DNA of 64,000 nucleotides, from positions 62,001 through 126,000 of the forward strand of contig NZ_JBAHWA010000005.1 in the NCBI RefSeq assembly GCF_036697405.1, given 5' to 3'. Origin of the DNA: Lysobacter sp036697405 (GTDB lineage: Bacteria; Pseudomonadota; Gammaproteobacteria; Xanthomonadales; Xanthomonadaceae). Position numbers and translations under genes: made by a program. This document shows positions 8,830 to 17,641 of this stretch, piece by piece. Positions within the stretch are counted from its first letter, which is position 1. Each line of letters opens with the position of its first letter. The notes below the pieces were generated by a model. That model saw only the letters and a list, made by a program, of their open reading frames with translations. It was not told where the DNA came from and did not search any database.

Positions 8830-9653
8830 GCCGGCTCCCCGCTGGCGCGCACCGCCTCGCAGTGCAACCGGCCCCAGCGTCCGAACGAGATCATCGCGCT
8901 TTGTCCGGCCTGGATGTCGTGGATGCCGGTGGCTGCGCCGGTGGTGACCAGCATGCCGGCCTTGAGCGGATAGCCGCGGCGCGCGCAGCGCGACAGCGCG
9001 AAGGCCAGCGCCGCGAGCAGGCCGCCGGCGATCGAGCCGGCGCCGCCGCGTCCGACCGAGCGGCCGTCGATGAAGGTTTCGCAATGCAGATCGGCCTCGG
9101 CCACGGCGCGCCAATCAGGAATCTCGGGGCCGACGACCAGGCCGGCGTTGTTGCCGAAATCCGAGACCACGATCGCCGGCCCCAGGACATTGATGTCGGG
9201 CAGCGGGCTGCCGGCCAGCTCGATGCCGATCAGCAGGGCGTCGATCAGGGCCGCGGCCTGGGTCGGATCGAACTCGGTGCGCCCCGGCGGCGCGTCGCTG
9301 CCGAGCCGGAACACGAACTCGGCCTCGACCGCGGCGAAACCGCCGTCGATGACCTCGAAGCGCGCGGTTTGTCCACCGGTAGCGTTCTGCACGGCGTTGG
9401 CGAAGATCGGGCCGACCAGGCGCTCCTCGCCCAGCTCGGTTTCCCAGGCCGGCGGGATGCGCCCGACCTTCCAGCCGACGATGGGCTGCGGCCACAGGCC
9501 GATGGCCCGGTCCTGGATCGCGTAGCCCTGGTCCAGCGTGCGCGGCAGCGGGCCAGGGTAGTCGGGCAGGGCGCGCGCAGCGCGCCGCCCCGCGACCAGC
9601 CGGTGGGCGATCGCGGCGCCTGCGCTGCCGTCGTCGATGGTCGGTGTCTGCAT
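8826..9653 (-). CDS. 2-keto-4-pentenoate hydratase / fumarylacetoacetase-fold family protein
   Basis: Protein of 275 aa, resembling MhpD-type 2-keto-4-pentenoate hydratases. Supporting segments are GWKVGRIPP, VEAEFVFRLG (metal-ligand Glu region), VSDFGNNAGLVVG, and GSIAGGLLAALAFAL. It is first gene of an operon with the TRAP transporter (ATGA overlap with dctP), so it probably acts on the imported compound or a downstream enol/keto acid. This is not a standard step of the KduI/KduD/KdgK route, so the exact reaction is unknown. The upstream divergent promoter region carries the shared operator-like sequence. Confidence 0.8.
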   Translation of the reverse strand: MQTPTIDDGSAGAAIAHRLVAGRRAARALPDYPGPLPRTLDQGYAIQDRAIGLWPQPIVGWKVGRIPPAWETELGEERLVGPIFANAVQNATGGQTARFEVIDGGFAAVEAEFVFRLGSDAPPGRTEFDPTQAAALIDALLIGIELAGSPLPDINVLGPAIVVSDFGNNAGLVVGPEIPDWRAVAEADLHCETFIDGRSVGRGGAGSIAGGLLAALAFALSRCARRGYPLKAGMLVTTGAATGIHDIQAGQSAMISFGRWGRLHCEAVRASGEPA

Positions 9654-9694
9654 GCCGGATCGGGTCCCCTGCGGTGTTTCCTGTTCCGAGCTGT

Positions 9695-9721
9695 TGTATA
9701 GGAAACCGGTGTCATTGACAA
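9695..9721 (-). promoter_or_regulatory. Candidate TRAP-operon promoter with embedded operator
   Basis: On the minus strand TTGTCA (9721-9716) and TATACA (9700-9695) are separated by 15 nt. The GGAAACCGGTGTC site (9701-9713) fills the spacer and differs from the kduI site at one base. It also lies 46 bp upstream of the divergent pectate lyase start, so one bound repressor could govern both directions. Confidence 0.5.
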
Positions 9722-9759
9722 TCCGAAGCTAGACTCGGGCAGCGGAAGGGGACAGGTCG

Positions 9760-11142
9760 ATGATCCAGCGGGCAGGGTGGGACGGCGTTGCGACGGGGCT
9801 GCGAAGCCTGCGCGGACAAGGGCTGCGCTGGCTGGCGCTGGGCCTGCTGGGCTTGGCTTCGAGCGGCCTGGCCGCCGCCGAGGCGCCGGCCGCCGACGCC
9901 GCCATCGCCTTCCCGGGCGCGCAGGGCTGGGCCGCGCACACGCCTGGCGGGCGCGGCGGCCGCATCATCCGCGTGACCACGCTGGCCGCGACCGGGCCGG
10001 GTTCCTTCGCCGAGGCCGTGGCCGCCACCGGCCCGCGCATCGTCGTCTTCGAGGTCGGCGGCGTGATCGACCTGCAGCGCCAGGAAGTGCGCATCAGCGA
10101 GCCCTACCTCACCATCGCCGGCCAGACCGCGCCGCAGCCGGGCATCAGTTTCATTCGCGGCGGCCTCATCATCGCCACCCACGACGTGGTCGTGCGGCAT
10201 ATCCGCGTGCGTCCGGGCGCGGCCGGCGCGGCCAAGATGGCCGGGCCGGATTTCGACGCCATCACCACCGTGCGCGGCGCGCGCGACGTGATCGTCGACC
10301 ACTGCTCGTTGACCTGGGCCACCGACGAGAACCTGTCGGCCTCGAGCACGCGCTTCTTCGGCGAAAGCGAAAAGGACTGGATGGAGAGCGCCTCGCGCCG
10401 CATCACCTTCAGCAACAACCTGCTCGCCGAGGGCCTGTCCAACGCCAGCCACGTCAAGGGCGAGCACTCCAAGGGCACGCTGATCCACGACCACGTCAAC
10501 GAGGTGCTGATCGTCGGCAACCTCTATGCGCACAACTACGAACGCAATCCGCTGTTCAAGGGCGGCGCGCGCGGCCAGGTGATCAACAACCTGATCTACG
10601 ACCCCGGCCAGCGCGCGCTGCACTACAACCTGATCGCCGAGGAATGGCTGGGCCATCCCTACTCGACCGGGCAGATGGTCGCGCGCGGCAACGTGATGCG
10701 CGCCGGGCCTTCGACCGAGGAACTGGCTTTGTTCATGGTCGGCGGTTCCGGCGACGTGGAGTACTACGCCGACGACAACCTCGCCGTCGACCGGCTCGGG
10801 CGCGCGCTGCCGCAGCAGGGGCGCTACACCACCACGCCGCTGCGCGTGATCCAGCCGCGCCAGCCGCCGCCGCTGCCGTTCGGCGTGCGCCTGCTGCCGT
10901 CGGCGCAGGTGCAGGATGCGGTGGTCGCGCAGGCCGGCGCGCGCCCCTGGGACCGCGACGACATCGACCGCCGCATCCTCGCCGATACCATCGAGGGGCG
11001 CGGCAAGATCATCGACAGCGAAACCCAGGTCGGCGGCTATCCGCAGCACGCGCCCACGCGCCAGGCCTTCGTGCCCGAGGACTGGGACCTGGCGACGATG
11101 GAACCGCTGAAGCCGTTGCCGCGGCGTGCGCCGCTGAAGTGA
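9760..11142 (+). CDS. Secreted pectate lyase-like protein (PL1-type beta-helix)
   Basis: Polysaccharide lyase of 460 aa, predicted to cleave polygalacturonate by beta-elimination outside the cytoplasm. A long N-terminal region ends in a signal peptide (residues about 22-40, GLRWLALGLLGLASSGLAAAE). The beta-helix body begins with AFPGAQGWAAHTPGGRGG, the usual opening of one pectate lyase subgroup, and contains VIVDHCSLTWATDENL and NNLLAEGLSNASH-type turns. The start at 9760 has GGAAGGGGAC upstream. It is divergent from the TRAP operon and convergent with the acetylesterase gene 25 bp away. The C-terminal 100 residues are more basic and less recognisable. Exact substrate (homogalacturonan or rhamnogalacturonan) is not fixed by sequence alone. 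Confidence 0.85.
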   Translation: MIQRAGWDGVATGLRSLRGQGLRWLALGLLGLASSGLAAAEAPAADAAIAFPGAQGWAAHTPGGRGGRIIRVTTLAATGPGSFAEAVAATGPRIVVFEVGGVIDLQRQEVRISEPYLTIAGQTAPQPGISFIRGGLIIATHDVVVRHIRVRPGAAGAAKMAGPDFDAITTVRGARDVIVDHCSLTWATDENLSASSTRFFGESEKDWMESASRRITFSNNLLAEGLSNASHVKGEHSKGTLIHDHVNEVLIVGNLYAHNYERNPLFKGGARGQVINNLIYDPGQRALHYNLIAEEWLGHPYSTGQMVARGNVMRAGPSTEELALFMVGGSGDVEYYADDNLAVDRLGRALPQQGRYTTTPLRVIQPRQPPPLPFGVRLLPSAQVQDAVVAQAGARPWDRDDIDRRILADTIEGRGKIIDSETQVGGYPQHAPTRQAFVPEDWDLATMEPLKPLPRRAPLK

Positions 11143-11167
11143 GTTGCGCGCGACGCCGGCGCGACGC

Positions 11168-11938
11168 TCAGGGCGCCGCGTCCTCGTCGCGCAGCAGGGC
11201 CGCCAGGCTCAGTCCGGAGCCGCGCAGCGCATTGGCGAACTCGATCGCGATGCGGCGCGCGCCGGCCGGAGAGAAGTGGGTGTTGTCGGCTACGCCTTTG
11301 GGATAGTTGGCGTGCTCGCCCGGCGCCAGCTGCAGGAACAATCGCCGCGAACCGTCCACGCCGGCCTCCTGCAGCAGGGCCTGGCTGCGCCGTTCCAGAT
11401 CGATCAGGGCCACGCCCTCGCGCGCGGCCAGCGCGCGTACCCGGCCCGGGTACTCGCCATGGCTGTCCTGGACCCGGCCCGCCTCGTCGAAGCGGCGCCG
11501 CGACACCGGCGTCAGCAGCACGGGCGTGGCGCCGCGGGCGCGTACGTCGGCGACGAAGCGCGCGAGGTTGCGTTCGTAGTCGGGCAGCGGCGTGTAGCGA
11601 TCGGGTTTCTCGACCGACTGGTCGTTGTGGCCGAACTGGATCAGCACCCAGTCGCCGGCGTGCAATCCGTCCAGCAGCGCTTGCCAGCGCCCTTCTTCGA
11701 TGAAAGTGCGGGTGCTGCGGCCGTTCTTCGCGTGGTTGAACACGCGCACCGTGCTGGGCCGGAAGCGCGCGGCCAGGTGTTCGCCCCAGCCGGTTTCCGG
11801 GCGCTTCTCGGGCAGTTTGTCGGCCATGGTCGAGTCGCCGGCCAAATGGATCGCGACCGCCGGCGCGCGTTCGGCGGCGACGCTTGTCGCCGTCGCCAGG
11901 CACAGGCACAGCGACAACAGGGTGAACCAACGGCGCAT
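11168..11938 (-). CDS. Secreted SGNH-type rhamnogalacturonan acetylesterase (CE12-like)
   Basis: Exported esterase of 256 aa that probably removes acetyl groups from pectin. A signal peptide ends near SVAAE. SGNH blocks are visible: GDSTMADK (nucleophile Ser, block I), NHAKNGRSTRTF (Gly block), QFGHNDQSVEKP (Asn block) and DNTHFSPAGA (catalytic Asp and His). The start at 11938 is preferred because GAGG sits 6 nt upstream; an ATG two codons earlier abuts the same GAGG. It lies 14 nt after the pectinesterase gene and is the last gene of a pectate lyase-pectinesterase-acetylesterase operon. Confidence 0.9.
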   Translation of the reverse strand: MRRWFTLLSLCLCLATATSVAAERAPAVAIHLAGDSTMADKLPEKRPETGWGEHLAARFRPSTVRVFNHAKNGRSTRTFIEEGRWQALLDGLHAGDWVLIQFGHNDQSVEKPDRYTPLPDYERNLARFVADVRARGATPVLLTPVSRRRFDEAGRVQDSHGEYPGRVRALAAREGVALIDLERRSQALLQEAGVDGSRRLFLQLAPGEHANYPKGVADNTHFSPAGARRIAIEFANALRGSGLSLAALLRDEDAAP

Positions 11939-11952
11939 ATGCATCCTCGCGG

Positions 11953-13077
11953 TCACAGGTCGGGTTGCCAGCCGCCCAGCGCCAGGTCGCGGCGATGGCG
12001 CGCGAGCGCGGCGCGATCGAGCCGGCGCCGGTTGGGCGTGCGTGCCGCGCCGGGGCCGCGGCTGTCGTGTTCGTACAGGCGCGCCGCTTCCGGCGCCAGC
12101 ATCGTGCGGGCACCGTCGCGCGCGGTGTAACCCATCGCGTCCCAGCCGCGCGGGTCGATGTGCGCGTCCATCCAGCACGACAGGTACACCGCCGCGCCTA
12201 CCGCGTCGGGGTCGCCGTACTTGCCGTCGGCAAAGCTGCGCCCCGGTCGCCACGCACGGCCCAGGGCGACGCTGGCATCCGGCACCTCGGCGTCGCGGCT
12301 GAGACGGCAGCGCAGGAAGCTCAGTCCGTAGGCCTGGGCGCTGGGCGTGCAAGGCACCGCCACATAGCCCTGGCGCTCCTTGCCGGGGCGGTAGCGCGAA
12401 TGCAGCCCGCAGTCCTCGAACCAGGCGTTGCCGCCGCCGAAGACGAAGTCGACGCTGCCGGCGATGCGGCAGTGCCGGAACAGGCTGCGGCCGGCATCGA
12501 CGAACAAGGTGTCCTGGTGCCCGATCAGGTCGACCTCGCGCAGGACGCTGCGGTCGGCGCCGGCGTCCAGCATCAGCGCCACCGCCTGCGCGCCGTTGGG
12601 ACCGATCGGCTCGAACTTGGGCGCGCTCAAATTTCCGACATAGTCGAAGTCGTTGCGGATGCTCAAGCGCTCGGCGCGGAACTCCGGCGCGCGCACGATC
12701 ACGCTGGCGCAGCCCCAGGTGCCCCAGGGCTCGCCGTCGGGGCGCGGCATGCCGGCCGCGGCGTCGTAGCCGATCACGCTGGCGGCGCGATCCTCGCCGA
12801 CCAGATGGATGTAGGGCTTGTCGATCACCAGCTTCTCGCGCCACAGGCCGCGTCCGATCCGGATGCGGTAGGGCCGGTGGCCGTCGCGCGGCGCCGCGTC
12901 CAGCGCGGCCTGCACCGATCCGAACACCGGCGCCTCGGCCGCGCCGGCCTCGCGCGCGACCACCGCGTCGAAGCCGGCGCCGACCAGGTCCGCGGCGCGC
13001 GCGCTGACGGCCGCGCTTGCGGCGACCAGCCCCGCCTGCAGGAAGCGGCGCCGGCCGGGCGTCGCCGCGTTCGTCAC
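11953..13077 (-). CDS. Pectin methylesterase (CE8)
   Basis: Secreted enzyme of 374 aa that hydrolyses methyl esters of homogalacturonan, exposing it to pectate lyase. The N-terminus has a Tat-like signal (GRRRFLQAGLVAASAAVSARA). CE8 signatures are present: GLWREKLVI (GxYxE region), QAVAL, the QDTLF segment, DFVFGGGNAWFEDC with the catalytic Asp, and LGRAWRP with the conserved Arg (usually LGRPW). The GTG start at 13077 overlaps the lyase stop codon as GTGA; it is chosen because it begins directly before the signal sequence. Confidence 0.93.
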   Translation of the reverse strand: MTNAATPGRRRFLQAGLVAASAAVSARAADLVGAGFDAVVAREAGAAEAPVFGSVQAALDAAPRDGHRPYRIRIGRGLWREKLVIDKPYIHLVGEDRAASVIGYDAAAGMPRPDGEPWGTWGCASVIVRAPEFRAERLSIRNDFDYVGNLSAPKFEPIGPNGAQAVALMLDAGADRSVLREVDLIGHQDTLFVDAGRSLFRHCRIAGSVDFVFGGGNAWFEDCGLHSRYRPGKERQGYVAVPCTPSAQAYGLSFLRCRLSRDAEVPDASVALGRAWRPGRSFADGKYGDPDAVGAAVYLSCWMDAHIDPRGWDAMGYTARDGARTMLAPEAARLYEHDSRGPGAARTPNRRRLDRAALARHRRDLALGGWQPDL

Positions 13078-14414
13078 CGCGACGGCCCCGCGCCGATCAG
13101 CACCTGGATCGGCACCAGCCAGGCCGGATCGATGCGCCGGTACAGCGTCGGCGTCCAATCCACCGTATCGATCAGCGTATCCGCGTTGGCGGCGTTGAAG
13201 GCCGCGACCGGATCGACCGCGCGACCGTTGTGCAGGGTGCCGGCCGCGTGCAGGCGGCTGCCGTTGAGACGATCGATGAACAATTCCGGCGTGAGCGCGC
13301 GATCGGTGAGGAAATGGTTGTTCTGCGCGTAGATCTGCGACTCGGTGCCCACACCCCAACTGTAGGCGTAGCGCGCCGCACCGTCGCGATCGACGCTGTA
13401 GAGGTTGTTGTAGACGTGGACCTGGCCGTAGCGCACCCGCGGCACGCGCTGGCCGAGGTTGTGGAACAGGTTGTGGTGCAGGCTCAGGCGCAGCTTGCCG
13501 CGGTCGGCGATCGCGCTGTCCGACGAGCCGACCAGCATGGCCTTGTCGTGTTCGCCGAAGCGGTTCCAGGACACCGTCACCAGATCCGATTCGTTGGTCA
13601 CGTCGACCAGGCCGTCGTGGATCTGATAGAGCCGGCCGAAGTAGGTCGGCAGGGTGGCGTCGACGGTGGCCGCGTCCTTGAAATCGTTGTGGTCGATCCA
13701 GACGTGGGTGGCGTTGCGCACCGAGATCGCGTCGTACTGCGAGTTCCAGTTGCCGCTGGCGCCGTCGGTCGGCGACCACTGCGGAAAGCAGTCGTAGGTG
13801 TCTTCGAAACGCAGATTGCGCACGATCACGTTCATCGGCTGGTTGCCGCTGGTGCTGCCGGGGCGGATGTCGAACCAGGCGCCGCGCACGCGCGCGTCGC
13901 GGCCGACGCCGACCACGGTGGTGTTGGCCGGAACCCGGATCCGCACGCGCGCCTGCTGCGCGGCGACCGAGGCCAGGCGCGCGCGTTCGAGCGGGCCGCT
14001 GGGATTGACCCGGCCCCAGGTGGCGGGGTCGTAGGCGGCCAGGAAGGCCTCGAGCGTGTACGGCGTAGCGGTCTGCGGGTCGGGGCGCGCGTAGTCGGCG
14101 CAGCTCAGCGGCCGGCCCTCGGCATCGACGTTGGCGTCGATGTCGCCGACGATGCGGATGATCTTCGGGGTCGGGTCGGGAAACGCGAGCGCGGCGACCA
14201 GTTCGTTGCGGTCGCGTACCTCGTGCACGCGCTCGGGAGCGGCGGCCGAGCCGCCGGTGGTGCCCTGCGGCAGCGCGGCGGTGGCCAGCGAGGCCCAGCC
14301 GTCGTTGGCGGGCAGGGTGTCGCGGTCGATGTTGCGGGCGTGGCCGGCCGGCGCGGCTGTGGACAGCGTGGCCAGCGCGAGGCCGGCGCACAGGGCGAGT
14401 TTCGCGGCGTTCAT
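13074..14414 (-). CDS. Secreted pectate lyase (PL1)
   Basis: Pectate lyase of 446 aa with a clear signal peptide (MNAAKLALCAGLALATLSTAAPAGHA). Typical PL1 motifs are visible: NTTVVGVGRDARVRG, the HVWIDHNDF metal-site segment, and QRVPRVRYGQVHVYNN with the catalytic Arg. The start at 14414 has AAGGAG about 10 nt upstream. It is the first gene of a three-gene operon with the pectinesterase and acetylesterase, so one transcript encodes cleavage, demethylation and deacetylation. Confidence 0.94.
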   Translation of the reverse strand: MNAAKLALCAGLALATLSTAAPAGHARNIDRDTLPANDGWASLATAALPQGTTGGSAAAPERVHEVRDRNELVAALAFPDPTPKIIRIVGDIDANVDAEGRPLSCADYARPDPQTATPYTLEAFLAAYDPATWGRVNPSGPLERARLASVAAQQARVRIRVPANTTVVGVGRDARVRGAWFDIRPGSTSGNQPMNVIVRNLRFEDTYDCFPQWSPTDGASGNWNSQYDAISVRNATHVWIDHNDFKDAATVDATLPTYFGRLYQIHDGLVDVTNESDLVTVSWNRFGEHDKAMLVGSSDSAIADRGKLRLSLHHNLFHNLGQRVPRVRYGQVHVYNNLYSVDRDGAARYAYSWGVGTESQIYAQNNHFLTDRALTPELFIDRLNGSRLHAAGTLHNGRAVDPVAAFNAANADTLIDTVDWTPTLYRRIDPAWLVPIQVLIGAGPSR

Positions 14415-14637
14415 TCCTGATCAGCTCCTTGTCGTGGTGCAGTCGATGGACGACGAACACGGAAGGCGCGCGTGGACGGCATGGCGATCGCATCGCGGCG
14501 CGATGCCTGCGCGGGTTCGTCGGGACTGGTTGCAGCGATCCTTACTGCCTGCAGCGCCGGCGGGCTGGCGCGGATGCGAAACCGCCAAGCCGGCCGCGTC
14601 GCATCCGCGCGCGGCCGGCGGGATCGTCAAAGCGCGA

Positions 14638-17451
14638 TCACAGCTTGTAACGGATGCCCAGGAAGTACTGGCGGCCGGTGTGGTGATAGACCGAGGCGCG
14701 GTCGCCGTTCGAATCCACCCACTGATCGTTGTACTCGTCGGTGAGGTTCAGCCCTTCCAGGGTCAGCTCGATACGGTCGTTGAGCTTCCACGAGGCCGAC
14801 ATGTCGATGGTGGTGGTGGCCTTGGTGCCTTCGACGTCGTTGTTGTTGCGGCCCGGCACCGTGGTCAGGTAGTCGTCGCGGTAGGACGCCGACACGCGCG
14901 CGCCGAAGCGCTCGCCCTCGTAGTAGAGCGTGGCGTTGTAGGCGTTCTTGGACAGGCCCAGCAGGTCGGTCTTCAGCGAAGCCGCACCGGTCGAGGTCAC
15001 GTACTGGATCTTGGATTCGACGTAGGTGTAGTTGAGCTGCACGCCGAAGTCCTGCCAGAAACCCTCCGGCAGGAAGGTGAAGGGCTGCTGGTAGCTCAGC
15101 TCGAAACCCTGCAGGCTGCCGCCGGGCGTGTTGACCGGGATGTTGAACTGGAAATCGTCGGTGGGCGAGGCGCCGGTGCCCGCGAGCAGGCTGTCGGGCA
15201 GGCCGGAGGTGTTGTACGGACGGGTTTCGCGCGAGGTCTGCACGAAGCTGCCGATGTCCTTGTAGAACAGGCCCAGGCCCAGCAGCGCCTCGTCGGCGAA
15301 ATACCACTCGAAACTCAGGTCGTAGGTCTTGGCGCGGAACGGTTCCAGCAGCGGGTTGCCGCCGTTGACCGTGCGCGCGCCGCCGCTGACGTTGACGGTG
15401 ACGCCCGGGGTGAGATTGCCCAGGCCCGGGCGCGACATCACCTTGGCCGCGCCGAAGCGGATCAGGAAATCCGGCGTGATGTCGGCGACCAGGTTCAGCG
15501 ACGGCAGGGTGTCGTCGTAGCTGCGCTGCACCGTGGTCTGCACCGGCACGCCGCCGACGATGGCATAGCCGGTCGAAGTCTGCTTGGTATCGACCTGGCG
15601 CACGCCGATGTTGCCGCTGATCGGGATCGAGCCGATCTGGGTGTTGAAGTCGCCCTGCAGGTAGAAGCCCTGGTCGCGCTCGGTCACGCTGCGGTTGTTG
15701 CCCAGCACCGCGGGGACCTTGTCGCTGACGGCGAAAATGCCGGTGTTGCCGTAGAGGTTGAACACGCGGTTGAAGGCGTCGATGTCGGGAATCAGCCAGA
15801 CCGAATCGTTGCCCGAGCCCACGCGAGTGTTTTCCAGGCCGATCAGCGAGGTCAGATCGGCCAAGGTGGTGCCGGCCGGCAGCGTCGGCGTCACCAGTTC
15901 CGAGGCGCGGCGGAACTCGCGGCTTTCGAAGGTGTATTCCTTGAACTGCGCGCCGCCCTTGAGCTTGAACGAGGGCGCCAGGTTCCAGGCGAAGTCGAGC
16001 TGGGCGGTGTCGTAGGTGTTGGTCGCGAACTGCGGACGCAGGCGCACCTCGGAAATGCCGTTCGCGAAAGTCCACTGGCTGGGGTCGGTGACGTCGAAGC
16101 CGTTGTCGATCACCGGCAGGCGGTCGTTGCCGCGGTAGTCGTAGCTGTAGCCCTGCACGTTCTGGCGGTCCAGCGTGATCGTGGTCTGGATCGGGTTCTC
16201 GAACTCGGACTTGGCGCGGCCGGCCTGCGCATGCAGCTTGAAATCGTCGGTGAGCTCGTGGTCGGCGTAGAAGCTGAACTGGGTGAACTTGGTGCTGAGT
16301 TCGTCGTAGCGCGCTTCCGAGCGCACGTCGACGTTGTTGAAGCGGCCGTAGACCAGGTTGCCGTTGGCGTCGACCTGGCCGTCCAGCACCACGGTCTGCG
16401 GTTTGCCGGTGCCGGTGCGGCTGAACGACACCGCCTCGATGAAGTTCTCGGTGCGGGTGGCGTCGAACTTGGCGTACAGCAGGTCCAGGCCGACATCGGT
16501 GCGGTCGCTGACCTTCCACTGCAGCGCGCCGGTCACGCCCAGGCGCTGCTGGTCGTGTTCGAGCACGCCGTAGCGCGGGATGCGCGGATGGAACACGCCG
16601 GCGCCGCGCGCGGCCGCGAACGGCGAACTCGCGCTGAAGCCGCCGCTGCTGGGGCCGTTGTCCCAGCGCACCGTGCTGTGGCCTTCCTCGACCAGGCGGC
16701 GGTCGGTGTAGGCCACCGACAGCAGCACGCCGAAACGGCCGTCGCCCCAGGTGTTGCTGATCAGCGCCGACGCGCGCGGATCGGTGTCGCCGGACAGGTC
16801 GTTGTAGCCGACCTGGCCGCCGGCGACGAAGGTGAAACCCTCGTAGTCGAACGGGCGCGCGGTCTGCAGATCGACGGTCGCGCCCAGCGAGCCTTCCTCG
16901 ACTTCGGCCGAGGCGGTCTTGCGCACCTTGAGACTGTTGAACAGCTCCGAGGCGAACACGTTGAAGTCGAAGCCGCGGCCGCGGTTGGCGCCGCCGGAGC
17001 TGTCGGTGCCGCCGGTGGTGGTCAGTGCCTCCATGCCGTTGATGCGCACGCGGGTGAAGTCCGGGCCCAGGCCGCGCACCGAAATCTGCCGGCCTTCGCC
17101 GGCGTCGCGCGCGATCGACACGCCGGGAATGCGCTGCAGCGATTCGGCCAGGTTCAGATCGGGGAAGTCGGCGATGTCCTCGGCGACGATGGCGTCGACC
17201 ACGCCGACTTCGCCGCGCTTGATGTCCAGCGCCCGTTCCAGGCTGCCGCGGAAGCCGGTCACGGTGACCCCCTCCAGGTCCTTGGCTTCCTCGCCAGCCG
17301 GCGCGCTGCCGCTGTCTTGCTGCGTTTCGGCCGCGGTCGGTGCCGCGGCCTGTTGCGCGAACCCGACCGCCGGCGCCATTTGCAGCGCCAGGGCGATGGC
17401 GCCTGCCAGAACGGTAACCGGTGTCTTTTTTGCCGCGCGTTGCGATTGCAT
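14638..17451 (-). CDS. TonB-dependent receptor of the pectin locus
   Basis: Outer-membrane receptor of 937 aa. It has a signal peptide (TVLAGAIALALQMAPAVGFAQ), a TonB box-like EGVTVTGFRGSLERAL, a plug domain with ADFPDLNLAESLQRIPGVSI and RGLGPDFTRVRINGMEA, and a 22-strand-type barrel ending in YFLGIRYKL. This subgroup is typical of carbohydrate-utilisation (CUT) loci of Xanthomonadaceae. The start at 17451 has GGAGGGG upstream. It lies 223 bp upstream of the pectate lyase operon on the same strand and is divergent from kdgK, so uptake of pectic oligomers is the likely role. The 13-mer shared with the kduI promoter is embedded in codons 9-13. Confidence 0.95.
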   Translation of the reverse strand: MQSQRAAKKTPVTVLAGAIALALQMAPAVGFAQQAAAPTAAETQQDSGSAPAGEEAKDLEGVTVTGFRGSLERALDIKRGEVGVVDAIVAEDIADFPDLNLAESLQRIPGVSIARDAGEGRQISVRGLGPDFTRVRINGMEALTTTGGTDSSGGANRGRGFDFNVFASELFNSLKVRKTASAEVEEGSLGATVDLQTARPFDYEGFTFVAGGQVGYNDLSGDTDPRASALISNTWGDGRFGVLLSVAYTDRRLVEEGHSTVRWDNGPSSGGFSASSPFAAARGAGVFHPRIPRYGVLEHDQQRLGVTGALQWKVSDRTDVGLDLLYAKFDATRTENFIEAVSFSRTGTGKPQTVVLDGQVDANGNLVYGRFNNVDVRSEARYDELSTKFTQFSFYADHELTDDFKLHAQAGRAKSEFENPIQTTITLDRQNVQGYSYDYRGNDRLPVIDNGFDVTDPSQWTFANGISEVRLRPQFATNTYDTAQLDFAWNLAPSFKLKGGAQFKEYTFESREFRRASELVTPTLPAGTTLADLTSLIGLENTRVGSGNDSVWLIPDIDAFNRVFNLYGNTGIFAVSDKVPAVLGNNRSVTERDQGFYLQGDFNTQIGSIPISGNIGVRQVDTKQTSTGYAIVGGVPVQTTVQRSYDDTLPSLNLVADITPDFLIRFGAAKVMSRPGLGNLTPGVTVNVSGGARTVNGGNPLLEPFRAKTYDLSFEWYFADEALLGLGLFYKDIGSFVQTSRETRPYNTSGLPDSLLAGTGASPTDDFQFNIPVNTPGGSLQGFELSYQQPFTFLPEGFWQDFGVQLNYTYVESKIQYVTSTGAASLKTDLLGLSKNAYNATLYYEGERFGARVSASYRDDYLTTVPGRNNNDVEGTKATTTIDMSASWKLNDRIELTLEGLNLTDEYNDQWVDSNGDRASVYHHTGRQYFLGIRYKL
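17413..17425. promoter_or_regulatory. Operator-like 13-mer inside the TonB receptor 5' coding region
   Basis: GGTAACCGGTGTC is identical to the kduI promoter site (4307-4319). It starts 27 nt inside the receptor gene, where a bound repressor could act as a roadblock. It encodes part of KTPVTV, so chance through codon choice cannot be excluded. Confidence 0.4.
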
Positions 17452-17485
17452 CAGGATCCCCTCCCAAAGTGGTCCGACGGCTATA

Positions 17486-17522
17486 AAGCGCTTATTGACT
17501 AGGTTGTAGCGCTTGCTATGGT
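17486..17522 (+). promoter_or_regulatory. Candidate kdgK promoter with two AGCGCT operator half-sites
   Basis: TTGACT (17495-17500) and TATGGT (17517-17522), 16 nt apart, form a plausible sigma-70 promoter 120 bp before kdgK. AGCGCT occurs at 17487-17492 (within AAGCGCTT, 17486-17493) and at 17508-17513, exactly 21 bp apart, i.e. two helical turns. LacI-family operators often centre on such sequences. A partial TGACACCG match lies at 17539-17546. Confidence 0.4.
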
Positions 17523-17641
17523 GTCCCGGGCGGCAAAATGACACCGCTGGCCAAAACCCTAACAAAAGCTCGGGCCAACATCATGCTGCGGTGCGCAATC
17601 GGATATTCAGGGGGCCGGCGGAGCCGGCGCGGAGAGGTGCA

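Noticed and set aside
14131..17502. Very long open frame antisense to the TonB receptor (similar cases at 28221-31253 and 47392-51411)
   Set aside because: High G+C removes stop codons from shadow frames. The predicted proteins are Arg/Val/Gly/His-rich without domains, and the opposite strand encodes clear family members.
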